Below are positions 15,783-23,516 of a stretch of DNA of 64,000 bases, piece by piece. The position numbers and the translations under genes are program-made. The notes under the pieces are model-generated. The model made no database searches. It was given only the letters and a program-made list of their open reading frames with translations, and had not been told where the DNA came from. Every line of letters starts with the position of its first letter. The stretch's first letter is position 1. The DNA lies in contig JAKAEP010000002.1 of the NCBI GenBank assembly GCA_021818265.1, forward strand, positions 1 to 64,000. Reading direction: 5' to 3'. The stretch is from Actinomycetes bacterium (GTDB lineage Bacteria; Actinomycetota; Acidimicrobiia; Acidimicrobiales; RAAP-2).

Positions 15783-16165
15783 TGAGCGGGGTCAAGCCGA
15801 CCGAGGGCGGAGGGATGGGCCTCACCCCGCCGGACCGGGGCGACCCGATGCTGCTGCACGAGCAGGTGGCCGCCGAGATCCGCCGGGCGATCCTCGACGG
15901 CGAGGCCCGGCCCGGCGAGCGGCTGCCCCAGGCGCGCGATCTGGCCGCCGAGCTCGGCGTCAACACGAACACGGTGCTACGCGCGCTGCGGGCCCTGCGC
16001 GACGAGGGGGTCGTCGAGATGGGCCGGGGCCGGTCGATCCGCGTGTCGGGACGACCCGACCGGGGAGCCGTCGCTCTCAAGCTCAAAGAGCTCGTGGAGG
16101 TGGCGCGGCGCCACGGTGTCGGGCGTGACGACCTGGTCGCGATGATCGAGCGGCTGCCGCGCTGA
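15782..16165 (+). CDS. GntR-family regulator, YtrA-like subfamily
   Basis: A 127-residue transcription factor with an N-terminal winged helix (LHEQVAAEIRRAILDGEARPGERLPQ, then RDLAAELGVNTNTVLRALRAL for the recognition helix) and only a short helical C-terminal tail, too small for an effector domain. This size and shape match the YtrA subfamily, which usually controls ABC transporters; here the neighbours are exported proteins instead. The ATG at 15782 is fixed by a perfect TATAAT 7 nt upstream; the track start further upstream would lie in the divergent gene. Likely autoregulated through the TAGCGTCA repeats. Its stop abuts the convergent purU stop. Confidence 0.88.
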   Translation: MSGVKPTEGGGMGLTPPDRGDPMLLHEQVAAEIRRAILDGEARPGERLPQARDLAAELGVNTNTVLRALRALRDEGVVEMGRGRSIRVSGRPDRGAVALKLKELVEVARRHGVGRDDLVAMIERLPR

Positions 16166-17023
16166 CTACTGGGAGAAGACGACCGTCCGTTGGCCGACGA
16201 GCGCCACGCGGTCCTCGGCCAGCAGCTTGACCGCGCGGCTCAGCACGATGCGCTCCACGTCACGGCCGATGGCGACCAGCTCCTTCGGGGTCCGCGCGTG
16301 GGTGACCCGGGCCACGTCCTGGTCGATGATGGGTCCCTCGTCGAGGTCGGCCGTGACGAAGTGGGCCGTGGCGCCGATCAGCTTCACCCCGCGCTCGTAG
16401 GCCCGGTGGTACGGGCGCGCGCCCTTGAAGCCGGGCAGGAACGAGTGGTGGATGTTGACGATCCGCCCCTCGAACTCGGCGCACAGCTCGGGCGTGAGGA
16501 TCTGCATGTAGCGCGCGAGGATGATGTAGTCCACCCCGGACTCCGCGACCACCCGGCGCAGCTCGTCTTCCGCCTCGGCCCTCGTCTCGGGGGTGACCGG
16601 GATCTCGACGAAGGGGACCCCGTGGTGCTGGGCGAGGGGGGCGAGGGTCGAGTGGTTCGAGACGACGGCCGTGACCTCGAGGGGGATCTCGCCGTGCTCG
16701 ACCCGGTAGAAGAGGTCGGTGAGGCAGTGGTCGTGGTCCGATACCATCACGACCGCGCGGCGACGCCGGTCCTCTCGGCGCACCCGCAGGACCGGGGAGA
16801 AGCGCCCCAGGTCCTCGCCGAGCCGCGTGGCGACCCGCTCGGGGTCGTCGAGGTCGGTCTCGAAGCGGGTGCGCATGCAGAACAGCCCGGTCACCGGGTC
16901 GGTGAACTGGTCGTTCTCCAGGATGTTGCCCCCGACGGCCACGATGGCCGAGGTCGTCACGTGGACGATCCCCGGCGCGTCCGGGCAGCGAAGCGTGGCG
17001 ACGTAGGTGACGGCGCCGGCCAT
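16166..17023 (-). CDS. purU: Formyltetrahydrofolate deformylase
   Basis: A 285-residue enzyme hydrolysing 10-formyl-THF to formate and THF, balancing one-carbon pools and supplying formate for purine synthesis. The N-terminal ACT domain (LRCPDAPGIVHVTTSAI, GGNILENDQF) precedes a formyltransferase-fold domain with VMVSDHDHCLTDLFYR, NHSTLAPLAQHHGVPF, YMQILTPELC and the catalytic Asn/His/Asp region INIHHSFLPGFKGA-like (here VNIHHSFLPGFKGA) and HFVTADLDEGPII. Length is normal. TACGCT stands 6 nt before the ATG, suggesting a leaderless mRNA. Confidence 0.95.
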   Translation of the reverse strand: MAGAVTYVATLRCPDAPGIVHVTTSAIVAVGGNILENDQFTDPVTGLFCMRTRFETDLDDPERVATRLGEDLGRFSPVLRVRREDRRRRAVVMVSDHDHCLTDLFYRVEHGEIPLEVTAVVSNHSTLAPLAQHHGVPFVEIPVTPETRAEAEDELRRVVAESGVDYIILARYMQILTPELCAEFEGRIVNIHHSFLPGFKGARPYHRAYERGVKLIGATAHFVTADLDEGPIIDQDVARVTHARTPKELVAIGRDVERIVLSRAVKLLAEDRVALVGQRTVVFSQ

Positions 17024-17029
17024 CCCTAG

Positions 17030-17035
17030 AGCGTA
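17030..17035 (-). promoter_or_regulatory. Leaderless -10 box of purU
   Basis: TACGCT on the minus strand, 6 nt before the purU ATG. It overlaps nothing else and sits in the 17-bp gap to the upstream gene's stop. Confidence 0.45.
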
Positions 17036-17040
17036 GGGGG

Positions 17041-17895
17041 CTAGGAGCGGTACGAGTAGAAGCCCTGGCCCGACTTGCGCCCGAGCAGGCCCGCCTGGGT
17101 CATGCGGCTCAGCAGCGGCGGCGGGGCGAGGTGGGACTCCTTGAACTCCTCGTAGAGCGACTCGGCCACCGCCAGGGTGGTGTCCAGGCCGATCAGGTCG
17201 GTGAGGGCGAGCGGGCCCATCGGGTGCGCGCAGCCCACGACCATGCCGGTGTCGATGTCCTCGGCGCTGGCGAATCCCGACTCCAGCATCCGGATCGCCG
17301 ACAGCAGGTACGGGATGAGGAGGGCGTTGACGACGAACCCGGCGCGGTCGGGCGAGGTGATGACGGTCTTGCCGAGCGTGTCGGTGGCGTAGGCGCGGGC
17401 CTTGGCCGTCGACTCAGCCGAGGTGAGCAGCGACGAGATGAGCTCGACCAGCCTCAGAACCGGCACCGGGTTGAAGAAGTGCATCCCGATGACCTGCTCG
17501 GGACGGCGGGTGGCCATCGCGAGCTTGATGATCGGGATCGAGGAGGTGTTGGTCGCCAGCAGCGCGTCGGCGTCGCGCACCACCCGGTCCAGTGTCGCGA
17601 AGACCTCGAGCTTGGTCGCCTCGTCCTCGGCCACGGCCTCGATGACGAGTTCGCGGTCCTCGAGCGCGTCGAGCTCGAGGGTGAAGGTGAGGTTCGCGTG
17701 GGTACGCTCGGCCACGTCCTCGGCCAGCTTTCCGGAGGCGACGGCCCGCGAGAGCGAGCGGTCGACCCGTTCGCGGCCGCGCTCGAGGGACTTGAAGTCC
17801 TGTTCCACGACGATCACCTGGCCGCCGGCGCGCGCCGCGACCTCGGCGATGCCCGAACCCATGAGGCCGCAGCCCACTACACCGATTCTCTCCAC
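17041..17895 (-). CDS. 3-hydroxybutyryl/3-hydroxyacyl-CoA dehydrogenase
   Basis: A 284-residue NAD(P)-dependent 3-hydroxyacyl-CoA dehydrogenase (FadB2/Hbd type). The Rossmann motif GVVGCGLMGSGIAEVAA is at the N-terminus, then ATNTSSIPI, the catalytic His in GMHFFNPVPVLRLVE, and the C-terminal dimer domain with GCAHPMGPLALTDLIGLD and GRKSGQGFYSY. The track begins at a GTG 18 nt upstream, but an AAGGAGG site lies within that extension and 5 nt before the GTG at 17895, which decides the start. Roles in fatty-acid oxidation or butyrate/PHB metabolism are possible; no thiolase or crotonase is adjacent. Confidence 0.92.
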   Translation of the reverse strand: MERIGVVGCGLMGSGIAEVAARAGGQVIVVEQDFKSLERGRERVDRSLSRAVASGKLAEDVAERTHANLTFTLELDALEDRELVIEAVAEDEATKLEVFATLDRVVRDADALLATNTSSIPIIKLAMATRRPEQVIGMHFFNPVPVLRLVELISSLLTSAESTAKARAYATDTLGKTVITSPDRAGFVVNALLIPYLLSAIRMLESGFASAEDIDTGMVVGCAHPMGPLALTDLIGLDTTLAVAESLYEEFKESHLAPPPLLSRMTQAGLLGRKSGQGFYSYRS

Positions 17896-17900
17896 GAGGA

Positions 17901-17907
17901 CCTCCTT
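17901..17907 (-). promoter_or_regulatory. Ribosome-binding site deciding the start of the 3-hydroxyacyl-CoA dehydrogenase
   Basis: AAGGAGG on the minus strand, 5 nt before GTG 17895. It would be inside the coding region if the longer track start were used. Confidence 0.75.
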
Positions 17908-17972
17908 GTCCACGGCGTCGCCGGGCCGACGGCGAGTCTAGGACCGCGCGTGGGCCCCTCCGGGGGGCTCGC

Positions 17973-18001
17973 TACCATGGGGTAGCCGTCGCACAAGGAG
18001 G
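17973..18001 (+). promoter_or_regulatory. Promoter and ribosome-binding site of ppa
   Basis: TACCAT (17973-17978) is a -10-like box and AAGGAGG (17995-18001) is a strong ribosome site 4 nt before the GTG. In contrast to its neighbours this gene would have a short leader with a Shine-Dalgarno sequence, in line with high constitutive expression. Confidence 0.5.
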
Positions 18002-18005
18002 CGCC

Positions 18006-18488
18006 GTGGAGACCGTCAACGTGATCATCGAGATCCCCCGAGGCAGCGCCAACAAGTACGAGTACGACCACGAGACCCACCAGATCAAGCTCGATCGTCA
18101 CCTCACGGTCTCGATGGGCTACCCGGCCGAGTACGGGTTCATCCCCGACACGCTCGGGGGCGACGGGGACCCCCTGGACGCCCTGGTCCTGACGGCCTTC
18201 CCCACGTTCCCGGGCTGCCTGATCGAGTCCCGGGTCCTCGGGATGTGCGTCATGACCGACGAGAAGGGCCGGGACGAGAAGCTCATCTGCGTCCCCGCCT
18301 ACGACAAGCACTGGAGAGACGCCCAGGACATCGGCGACGTGCCCAAGGCCGACCTCGACCGGATCTCGCACTTCTTCACCGTCTACAAGGACCTCGAAGA
18401 GGGCAAGTGGGTGAAGGTCGAGAACTACGCCCCCCGGGCCGCCGCGCTCGAGGAGCTGGCGGCCTCGAGGGCGCGCTACACGGGCTGA
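18006..18488 (+). CDS. ppa: Inorganic pyrophosphatase (family I)
   Basis: A 160-residue soluble pyrophosphatase hydrolysing PPi to phosphate with Mg2+. Active-site residues are recognisable: IEIPRGSANKYEYD, the YGFIPDT segment, DGDPLDALVL with the family DxDPxD metal motif, and VPAYDKHW, followed by ISHFFTVYKDLEEGKWVKVE. Length and start match hexameric bacterial enzymes. The GTG start has a textbook AAGGAGG. The stop overlaps the next ATG as TGATG. Confidence 0.96.
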   Translation: METVNVIIEIPRGSANKYEYDHETHQIKLDRHLTVSMGYPAEYGFIPDTLGGDGDPLDALVLTAFPTFPGCLIESRVLGMCVMTDEKGRDEKLICVPAYDKHWRDAQDIGDVPKADLDRISHFFTVYKDLEEGKWVKVENYAPRAAALEELAASRARYTG

Positions 18489-19099
18489 TGGCGCACGGGG
18501 CGAGTCACGGCGTCGACGTCGAGACGTCGGCCGTCGCCGCCCCCTACGATCGGGCCCGCCGGATCGTCCTGGCGAGCCAGGGGGTCTTCTTCGGTGCGCT
18601 GACCCTGTGCGTGCTGTTGATCCACGACCACGTCGCCCAGAACGACGGGATCTCCTACTACGGGGTGCACGCCGAGACGATCGTGTTCGCCGTGGTGGGC
18701 TACGTGGTCGCGTCGGTGGGCCTGTGGTGGTTCGCCGGGATCCTGCGCGACGAGGGCATCGAGGCGGTGGGCTGGGTCAGCGCGCGTGTCGTCTCGGTGA
18801 TGCTGATCCTCTTGCTGTTGACGCCCTTCAACAAGGGCGCGTTCCTCAACTGGGCCCACATGACGGTGGGGGTCGTCGGAGCGCTCGTGCAGCTCGGTGC
18901 GTCGTGGCGGATCATGCGCCGGCGCGCGACCACTCTCGCCAGCGTGGGCTTCTGGGTACTGCTGGTCGGCGGCGTCGTGGCCGCGGCCTCCCTGCCCGAC
19001 TGGGGCTTCACCCACCTGCTCACGGGCGAGATCGTCTTCGAGATCGGCTACGCCCTCTGCCTGAGCGCGTGGGCCTCCGAGCTCCGGGCGGGCGCCTGA
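18488..19099 (+). CDS. Six-helix membrane protein, unknown function
   Basis: A 203-residue integral membrane protein with about six hydrophobic segments (starting at IVLASQGVFFGALTLCVLLI). Between helices 1 and 2 lies HDHVAQNDGISYYGVHAET, a polar loop that may face outside. I do not recognise the family with confidence. The ATG overlaps the ppa stop (TGATG), and the track's longer ORF is the ppa shadow frame. It is co-transcribed with pyrophosphatase, but this need not imply a shared role. It ends 7 bases from the convergent TetR gene. Confidence 0.75.
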   Translation: MAHGASHGVDVETSAVAAPYDRARRIVLASQGVFFGALTLCVLLIHDHVAQNDGISYYGVHAETIVFAVVGYVVASVGLWWFAGILRDEGIEAVGWVSARVVSVMLILLLLTPFNKGAFLNWAHMTVGVVGALVQLGASWRIMRRRATTLASVGFWVLLVGGVVAAASLPDWGFTHLLTGEIVFEIGYALCLSAWASELRAGA

Positions 19100-19106
19100 G
19101 CGACCG

Positions 19107-19715
19107 TCAGCGCAGGCTCGAGCTCGGCTCACGCCGGATCGCGCCGTCGGCGAGGACGGTGAGGGCCCTCAGCCACTCCTCGTCGCCGACCGACAGCGCG
19201 TGCTCTCCCTCGAGCTCGATCTGGCCGAAGAAGAGCGCGTACCAGATGCGCGCGAACGCGACCGCGCTCATCCCCTCGGCGAGGAGGCCGCGCTCCTCGA
19301 GGGGCTGGACCCGAGCGACGATGAACTGGGCCGTCTCCTTCTTCGCCTCGGCGATGCCCTGGGAGGCGGTGGGGTTGTGGCGCGCGAAGGACATCGACTC
19401 GATGCGCTGGATGCGGGCCTCGGTGCGGGCGGGCACCTGCGCCTCGACGATGACGGTCCGGATGGCCGCGCGCAGCGCGGCGGGCGTCTTCACGTCGAGC
19501 ATCGGTCGGGTGAAGGTCTCGGCGAGGTCGAGCAGGACGGCCCGGAACCGGTGGACGATGGCCGAGGCGATCAGGTCCTCGCGGTCGCTGAAGTAGCTGT
19601 AGAGCAGGGCGACCGAGATGCCGGCCTCCATGGCGACGCGCTTCACCCGGAACTGGGTCAGCCCGTTGCGCTCGATCTCGTGCGCCGCCGCCTCCAAGAT
19701 GCGGTCACGCGTCAT
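19107..19715 (-). CDS. TetR-family transcriptional regulator
   Basis: A 202-residue regulator with an N-terminal TetR DNA-binding domain (RDRILEAAAHEIERNGL, then VKRVAMEAGISVALLYSYFSDREDLI) and an all-helical ligand domain. The start ATG 19715 has TAGTCT 6 nt upstream, so it has its own leaderless promoter although it lies just downstream of the aldehyde dehydrogenase gene on the same strand. It is a good candidate to control the catabolic island at 19.7-33.7 kb. The ligand is unknown. Confidence 0.88.
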   Translation of the reverse strand: MTRDRILEAAAHEIERNGLTQFRVKRVAMEAGISVALLYSYFSDREDLIASAIVHRFRAVLLDLAETFTRPMLDVKTPAALRAAIRTVIVEAQVPARTEARIQRIESMSFARHNPTASQGIAEAKKETAQFIVARVQPLEERGLLAEGMSAVAFARIWYALFFGQIELEGEHALSVGDEEWLRALTVLADGAIRREPSSSLR

Positions 19716-19721
19716 CGGCCA

Positions 19722-19727
19722 AGACTA
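19722..19727 (-). promoter_or_regulatory. Leaderless -10 box of tetR
   Basis: TAGTCT on the minus strand, 6 nt before the ATG. Confidence 0.45.
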
Positions 19728-19745
19728 GCGAGGGCCGGTTCCCCC

Positions 19746-21251
19746 TCATCGGGGCGGCCAGCCGGGCACCGGGCCGCGACCGGAGGGGAAGCGCACGTTC
19801 TTCGCGCGCACGAACTCGTGCAGCGTCTCGGGCGCGTACTCGCGCCCGAAGCCGCTTCCCTTCACGCCCCCGAACGGTGAGCCGATGTAGGTCCGGCGGG
19901 TGTAGTTGTTCACGAAGACCATGCCGACCTCGAGCCGCTCGGCGAGCCGAGCCGCGCGGGACTCGTCGCGCGTGCAGATCGCCGCGGTGAGCCCGTAGTC
20001 GGAGTCGTTGGCGATGGCGACGGCCTGGTCGTCGTCGGTCGCGCGCAGGAGGCTCGCCACGGGTCCGAAGATCTCCTCGCGCGCGATCGTCATCGCGGGG
20101 GTCACGTCGCCGAAGACGACCGGGGTGACGAAGTAGCCCCCGTCGAGGGGGCGCTCGCGGGGGACGTCACCCCGGTAGAGGAGCGTGGCGCCTTCGGCGA
20201 GGCCGACCTCGATGTAATGGTTCACCCGGTCGCGCTGGCGGGCGTCGACCATCGGGCCGATGTCGGTTGACTCGTCCAGGGGGTCGCCCACGAGGAGGCG
20301 CGCGGTGGCCTCGACGAATCGTCGGGCGAACTCGTCGTAGAGGGGCTCTTCGACCACGATGCGCGAGGTCGAGGTGCAGGCCTCGCCCTGGTTGTAGAAC
20401 ATCCCCTCGATCGCCACCGCCACGGCCTGGTCGAGGTCGGCGTCGTCGAGCACGAGCAGGGCGTTCTTGCCGCCGAGCTCCATCGTGGCGTAGGTGAGGT
20501 TCTTCGCCGCGCCCTCGAGCACCCGGCGCCCGGTCGCCGTGGAGCCCGTGAAGGAGATCCGCTCGACCCTCGGGTGTCCCACCAGGGCCGGCCCCGCGCC
20601 GACCCCGCTCACGACGTTGATGACCCCGGGGGGCAGGACCTCGTTGGCGAGCTCGGCCAGGCGCAGGACCGTGAGCGGCGCCTGCTCGCCGGGCTTGAGC
20701 ACGACCGTATTGCCCACCGCGAGCGCCGGAGCGCACTTCTTGGAGAAGTGGATCGGAGGCCAGTTGAACGGCAGGATCGCCGCCACGACGCCGTAGGGCT
20801 CGTAGGCGACCCGAGCCTCGATCGGACCCTGGTCCACGATGTGACCCGGCACCGTGTCGGCGATGCCCGCGTAGTAGTCGAAGCTCGTGTGGCTCGAGAC
20901 CACGTCCACCCGCAGGGCGTCGCGACGGGGCTTGCCGACCTCGCGCGCGCACAGCTCGCCGAGCTCCTCGGCGTGGGCCCGGAATCGTGCGGCCACCTCG
21001 CGCATGTAGCCCGCGCGCTCCCGAGGGGAGAGGCGCCGCCACGTCTGCTCGTAGGCGTGACGGCTGTCCTCGACCGCCTCGGCGACCTCGGCGTCGGACG
21101 CGGCGACGACCCGGGCGAGCGGCTCCCCGGTCGCCGACTCGGTGACGGTGAAGAGCTCGGCCCCGGCGTGATCCCGGAACGCTCCGGCGATGAGCGACCC
21201 CCACACGGGTCGCGCGGCCAGCAGGTCGTCGCTGAGACGGGTGTCGCCCAT
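19746..21251 (-). CDS. NAD(P)-dependent aldehyde dehydrogenase
   Basis: A 501-residue ALDH-superfamily enzyme oxidising an aldehyde to its acid. Motifs in order are VAAILPFNWPPIHFSKKCAPAL, VLKPGEQAP, FTGSTATGRRV, the catalytic Glu in MELGGKNALLV, the catalytic Cys in FYNQGEACTSTSR and EEIFGPVAS. The cofactor-binding Lys is in VLKPGE. The ATG follows AAGGAGG that overlaps the stop of the preceding gene. It lies in the leftward arm of the catabolic island, implying an aldehyde intermediate. Substrate not predictable; similarity to succinate-semialdehyde or benzaldehyde types is only general. Confidence 0.93.
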   Translation of the reverse strand: MGDTRLSDDLLAARPVWGSLIAGAFRDHAGAELFTVTESATGEPLARVVAASDAEVAEAVEDSRHAYEQTWRRLSPRERAGYMREVAARFRAHAEELGELCAREVGKPRRDALRVDVVSSHTSFDYYAGIADTVPGHIVDQGPIEARVAYEPYGVVAAILPFNWPPIHFSKKCAPALAVGNTVVLKPGEQAPLTVLRLAELANEVLPPGVINVVSGVGAGPALVGHPRVERISFTGSTATGRRVLEGAAKNLTYATMELGGKNALLVLDDADLDQAVAVAIEGMFYNQGEACTSTSRIVVEEPLYDEFARRFVEATARLLVGDPLDESTDIGPMVDARQRDRVNHYIEVGLAEGATLLYRGDVPRERPLDGGYFVTPVVFGDVTPAMTIAREEIFGPVASLLRATDDDQAVAIANDSDYGLTAAICTRDESRAARLAERLEVGMVFVNNYTRRTYIGSPFGGVKGSGFGREYAPETLHEFVRAKNVRFPSGRGPVPGWPPR

Positions 21252-21255
21252 GGCG

Positions 21256-21262
21256 CCTCCTT
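21256..21262 (-). promoter_or_regulatory. Ribosome-binding site of the aldehyde dehydrogenase, overlapping the upstream stop
   Basis: AAGGAGG on the minus strand, 4 nt before the ATG. Read as TAAGGAGG it includes bases of the TAA stop of the upstream binding-protein gene, which couples the two. Confidence 0.7.
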
Positions 21263-22154
21263 AGTCGACGAGGCGGCCCGGGGCCACCAGGTCCTCGAGT
21301 CCGCCCTCGACGTCGCCGAGGTCGGGGTCCGGTTCGGCCGCGCGCCTCAGGTCGATCAGCGTGCGCACCGAGCGTCGGTCGACCGACCCCGTCGGCACGA
21401 GCCCTCGGACGGGGTCGCGCAGCAGGTCGGCGTACGCCGCGGTGTCGGGCGGGCTGAGCCCCAGCCGGTCGGCCGCGGCCTCGCGAATCGTGCCGTCGTG
21501 GTCACCGGCAGCGATCGCGCCGGCCACCTCGACGAGGGCCTCGGCCAGCCGGTGGCGCTCGGCGGACGGCGCCGCAGGGCCCGCGAGGACGGTGCCCAGG
21601 TAGGGGCCCAGGTCGCTCGCCTCGCCGAGGAGGGCCGCGCCCGCGCCGCGGGCCGGGTACTGGTTCCCCGCGTTCAGCACCGTGAGGTCGCACCGGCCCT
21701 CGACGAGGGCCGCGGCGCGCCGGGGCGTCGACCCCAGGGCGACGATCTCGAGGTCGTCACGGCCGAGGCCCCGGAGAGCGAGCAAGGCGTAGCCGACGAA
21801 CGCGAAGCCCGAGGTCGCCACGTCGACGGCGAGGCGGGCGCCGGGTCGGGGTTCGCCGAGCCCCGCGCGAGCCCAGAGCGACAGGCCCAGCCCACGGTCG
21901 AGCGCGGCCTCGACGACGAGTGGGATGCGCCGCCCGAGGGGGTTGCGCGTGAGGAAGTGGTAGGCGAGGACGTTGTCGGGACTCGTGAGGACCACGTCGA
22001 GGTCGCCCGCGATCAGGGACTGGAACTGCGCGGGGGACGACGCGACCGGGACCTCGTCGACCTCGAGGCCCGCGCGCTCGAGCGCACCGCTCCGGCGCGC
22101 CACCTCGAGCAGGACCGAGGGGGTGAAGGTGCCCAGGCGCAGCCGGTCGCCCAT
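21261..22154 (-). CDS. SsuA/THI5-like substrate-binding protein without signal peptide
   Basis: A 297-residue type-II periplasmic-binding fold resembling NMT1/THI5/SsuA proteins: RLGTFTPSVLLEVARRSGALERAGLEVDEV, then SSPAQFQSLIAGDLDVVLTSPDNVLAY. There is no signal peptide, no lipobox and no matching permease or ATPase nearby, so it should be cytosolic and is probably not an importer subunit. Possible roles are an enzyme or chaperone that binds a pathway intermediate. It sits between E2 and the aldehyde dehydrogenase with gaps of 3 and 9 bases, thus within one operon. Ligand unknown. Confidence 0.75.
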   Translation of the reverse strand: MGDRLRLGTFTPSVLLEVARRSGALERAGLEVDEVPVASSPAQFQSLIAGDLDVVLTSPDNVLAYHFLTRNPLGRRIPLVVEAALDRGLGLSLWARAGLGEPRPGARLAVDVATSGFAFVGYALLALRGLGRDDLEIVALGSTPRRAAALVEGRCDLTVLNAGNQYPARGAGAALLGEASDLGPYLGTVLAGPAAPSAERHRLAEALVEVAGAIAAGDHDGTIREAAADRLGLSPPDTAAYADLLRDPVRGLVPTGSVDRRSVRTLIDLRRAAEPDPDLGDVEGGLEDLVAPGRLVD

Positions 22155-22157
22155 GGC

Positions 22158-23516
22158 TTAGAGCTCGCTGGCCCAGTCGCGGGTCTCGAGGATCTCGGCG
22201 AGGCGCGCGAGGAAGCGCGCCGCGTACGCCCCGTCGATGACCCGGTGGTCGAAGGTCAACGCGACCAGGCCGATCGAGTGGATGGCGATGAGCTCCTCGC
22301 CGTCGGCACCGGTGACGACGACGGGCTTGCGCGAGACCCCGTCGGTGGCGAGGATGGCCACCTGGGGCTGGTTGATGATGGCCCCGGTCATGAGCGTCCC
22401 GTAGGGGCCGGGGTTCGTGATCGTGAAGGTCCCGTGGGACATGTCGTCGACGGTCAGGCGCTTCGATCGGGCGCCCGTGGCGAGCGCGCGCACGCGCACC
22501 GCCATCTCTCGGAGCGTGAGCGCCGCCGCGTCGCGCACGACGGGCACCACGAGGCCCTGGCCGTCGAGGTCGACGGCGATGCCGAGGTTGACCGCCGCGT
22601 GCACGACGAGGGCGTCGTCACCGACGGATGCGTTGAGGTGCGGGAACTCTCCGAGGGCTTGCACCGTGGCCACCGCGTTGAACGGCAGGTAGGTGAGAGA
22701 GAACCCCTCGCGCTCCTTGAACGAGGGGCCGTGACGTCGACGGGCCCGCTCGACGTTCTCGTAGTCGATCTCGCGCACCATCAGCGTGTGGGCCGAGGTC
22801 GCCTTGGAGCGCACCATGTGCTCGGCGGTGAGGCGCCGGATCGTCGAGAACGGCACGACCTCATCCGCGCGCGACCCCGCGGCGAGGGCGGCCGCGGCCG
22901 CCTCGACGTCGCGGCGCTGGACCCGTCCGCCCGGCCCCGTGCCGGTCACGTCGGAGATGCTCAGGCCGTGCTCGCGCAGGAGCCGGCGCACCACCGGGGA
23001 GACCGCGGCCGCCTCGTCGCCGGCCGGGGCGCTCACGGCCGCCACGTGGGCGAGGACGTCCTCGCGGGTGATCCGCCCGGCGGGACCCGTGCCGAGGACG
23101 TCGCCGGGCTCCAGGTGGTGCTCGGCGAGGAGCCGGCGCACGACCGGCGAGAGCCGCTCGGCGCCCGCCCCCCCGGCCCGTCGCGTGCTCGTCGCGGGCA
23201 GGGGGGAGTCGACGGCGCCGTCCTCGACGTCGAGTCGGGCGCCGGGTCGCGCTCGCGGGGCGTCGCCCGCAGCCGCCTCGGGCTCCTCGTCGATAAGCCC
23301 CAGGGTCGTGCCGACGTCGACGGTCTGGCCGGCCGGGACGAGTATCGCGGTCAGCGTCCCGCCGGCGGGCGAGGGGATCTCCGTGTCGACCTTGTCGGTG
23401 GAGACCTCGAAGAGCGCCTCTCCCTTGTCGACCGGCTCCCCGACGGCCTTGAACCACTTGGTGACGGTTCCCTCGGCCACCGTCTCTCCGAGCTGGGGCA
23501 TCGTGACCTTAGGCAT
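22158..23516 (-). CDS. 2-oxoacid dehydrogenase E2 (dihydrolipoamide acyltransferase)
   Basis: A 452-residue E2 core subunit that transfers the acyl group from E1-loaded lipoyl to CoA. The lipoyl domain covers residues 1-77 with the lipoyl Lys at about 42 in STDKVDTE. There are two peripheral-subunit-binding domains (about 121-158 and 171-208), both LSPVVRRLL/VSPVVRRLL type. The catalytic domain from about 220 ends with FDHRVIDGAYAARFL, which carries the active-site His and Asp. Most E2 proteins have a single PSBD. ATG 23516 overlaps the hydrolase gene by 8 bases. The likely partners are E1 alpha/beta at 31.7-33.7 kb on the other strand; no E3 is in the window. Confidence 0.93.
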   Translation of the reverse strand: MPKVTMPQLGETVAEGTVTKWFKAVGEPVDKGEALFEVSTDKVDTEIPSPAGGTLTAILVPAGQTVDVGTTLGLIDEEPEAAAGDAPRARPGARLDVEDGAVDSPLPATSTRRAGGAGAERLSPVVRRLLAEHHLEPGDVLGTGPAGRITREDVLAHVAAVSAPAGDEAAAVSPVVRRLLREHGLSISDVTGTGPGGRVQRRDVEAAAAALAAGSRADEVVPFSTIRRLTAEHMVRSKATSAHTLMVREIDYENVERARRRHGPSFKEREGFSLTYLPFNAVATVQALGEFPHLNASVGDDALVVHAAVNLGIAVDLDGQGLVVPVVRDAAALTLREMAVRVRALATGARSKRLTVDDMSHGTFTITNPGPYGTLMTGAIINQPQVAILATDGVSRKPVVVTGADGEELIAIHSIGLVALTFDHRVIDGAYAARFLARLAEILETRDWASEL

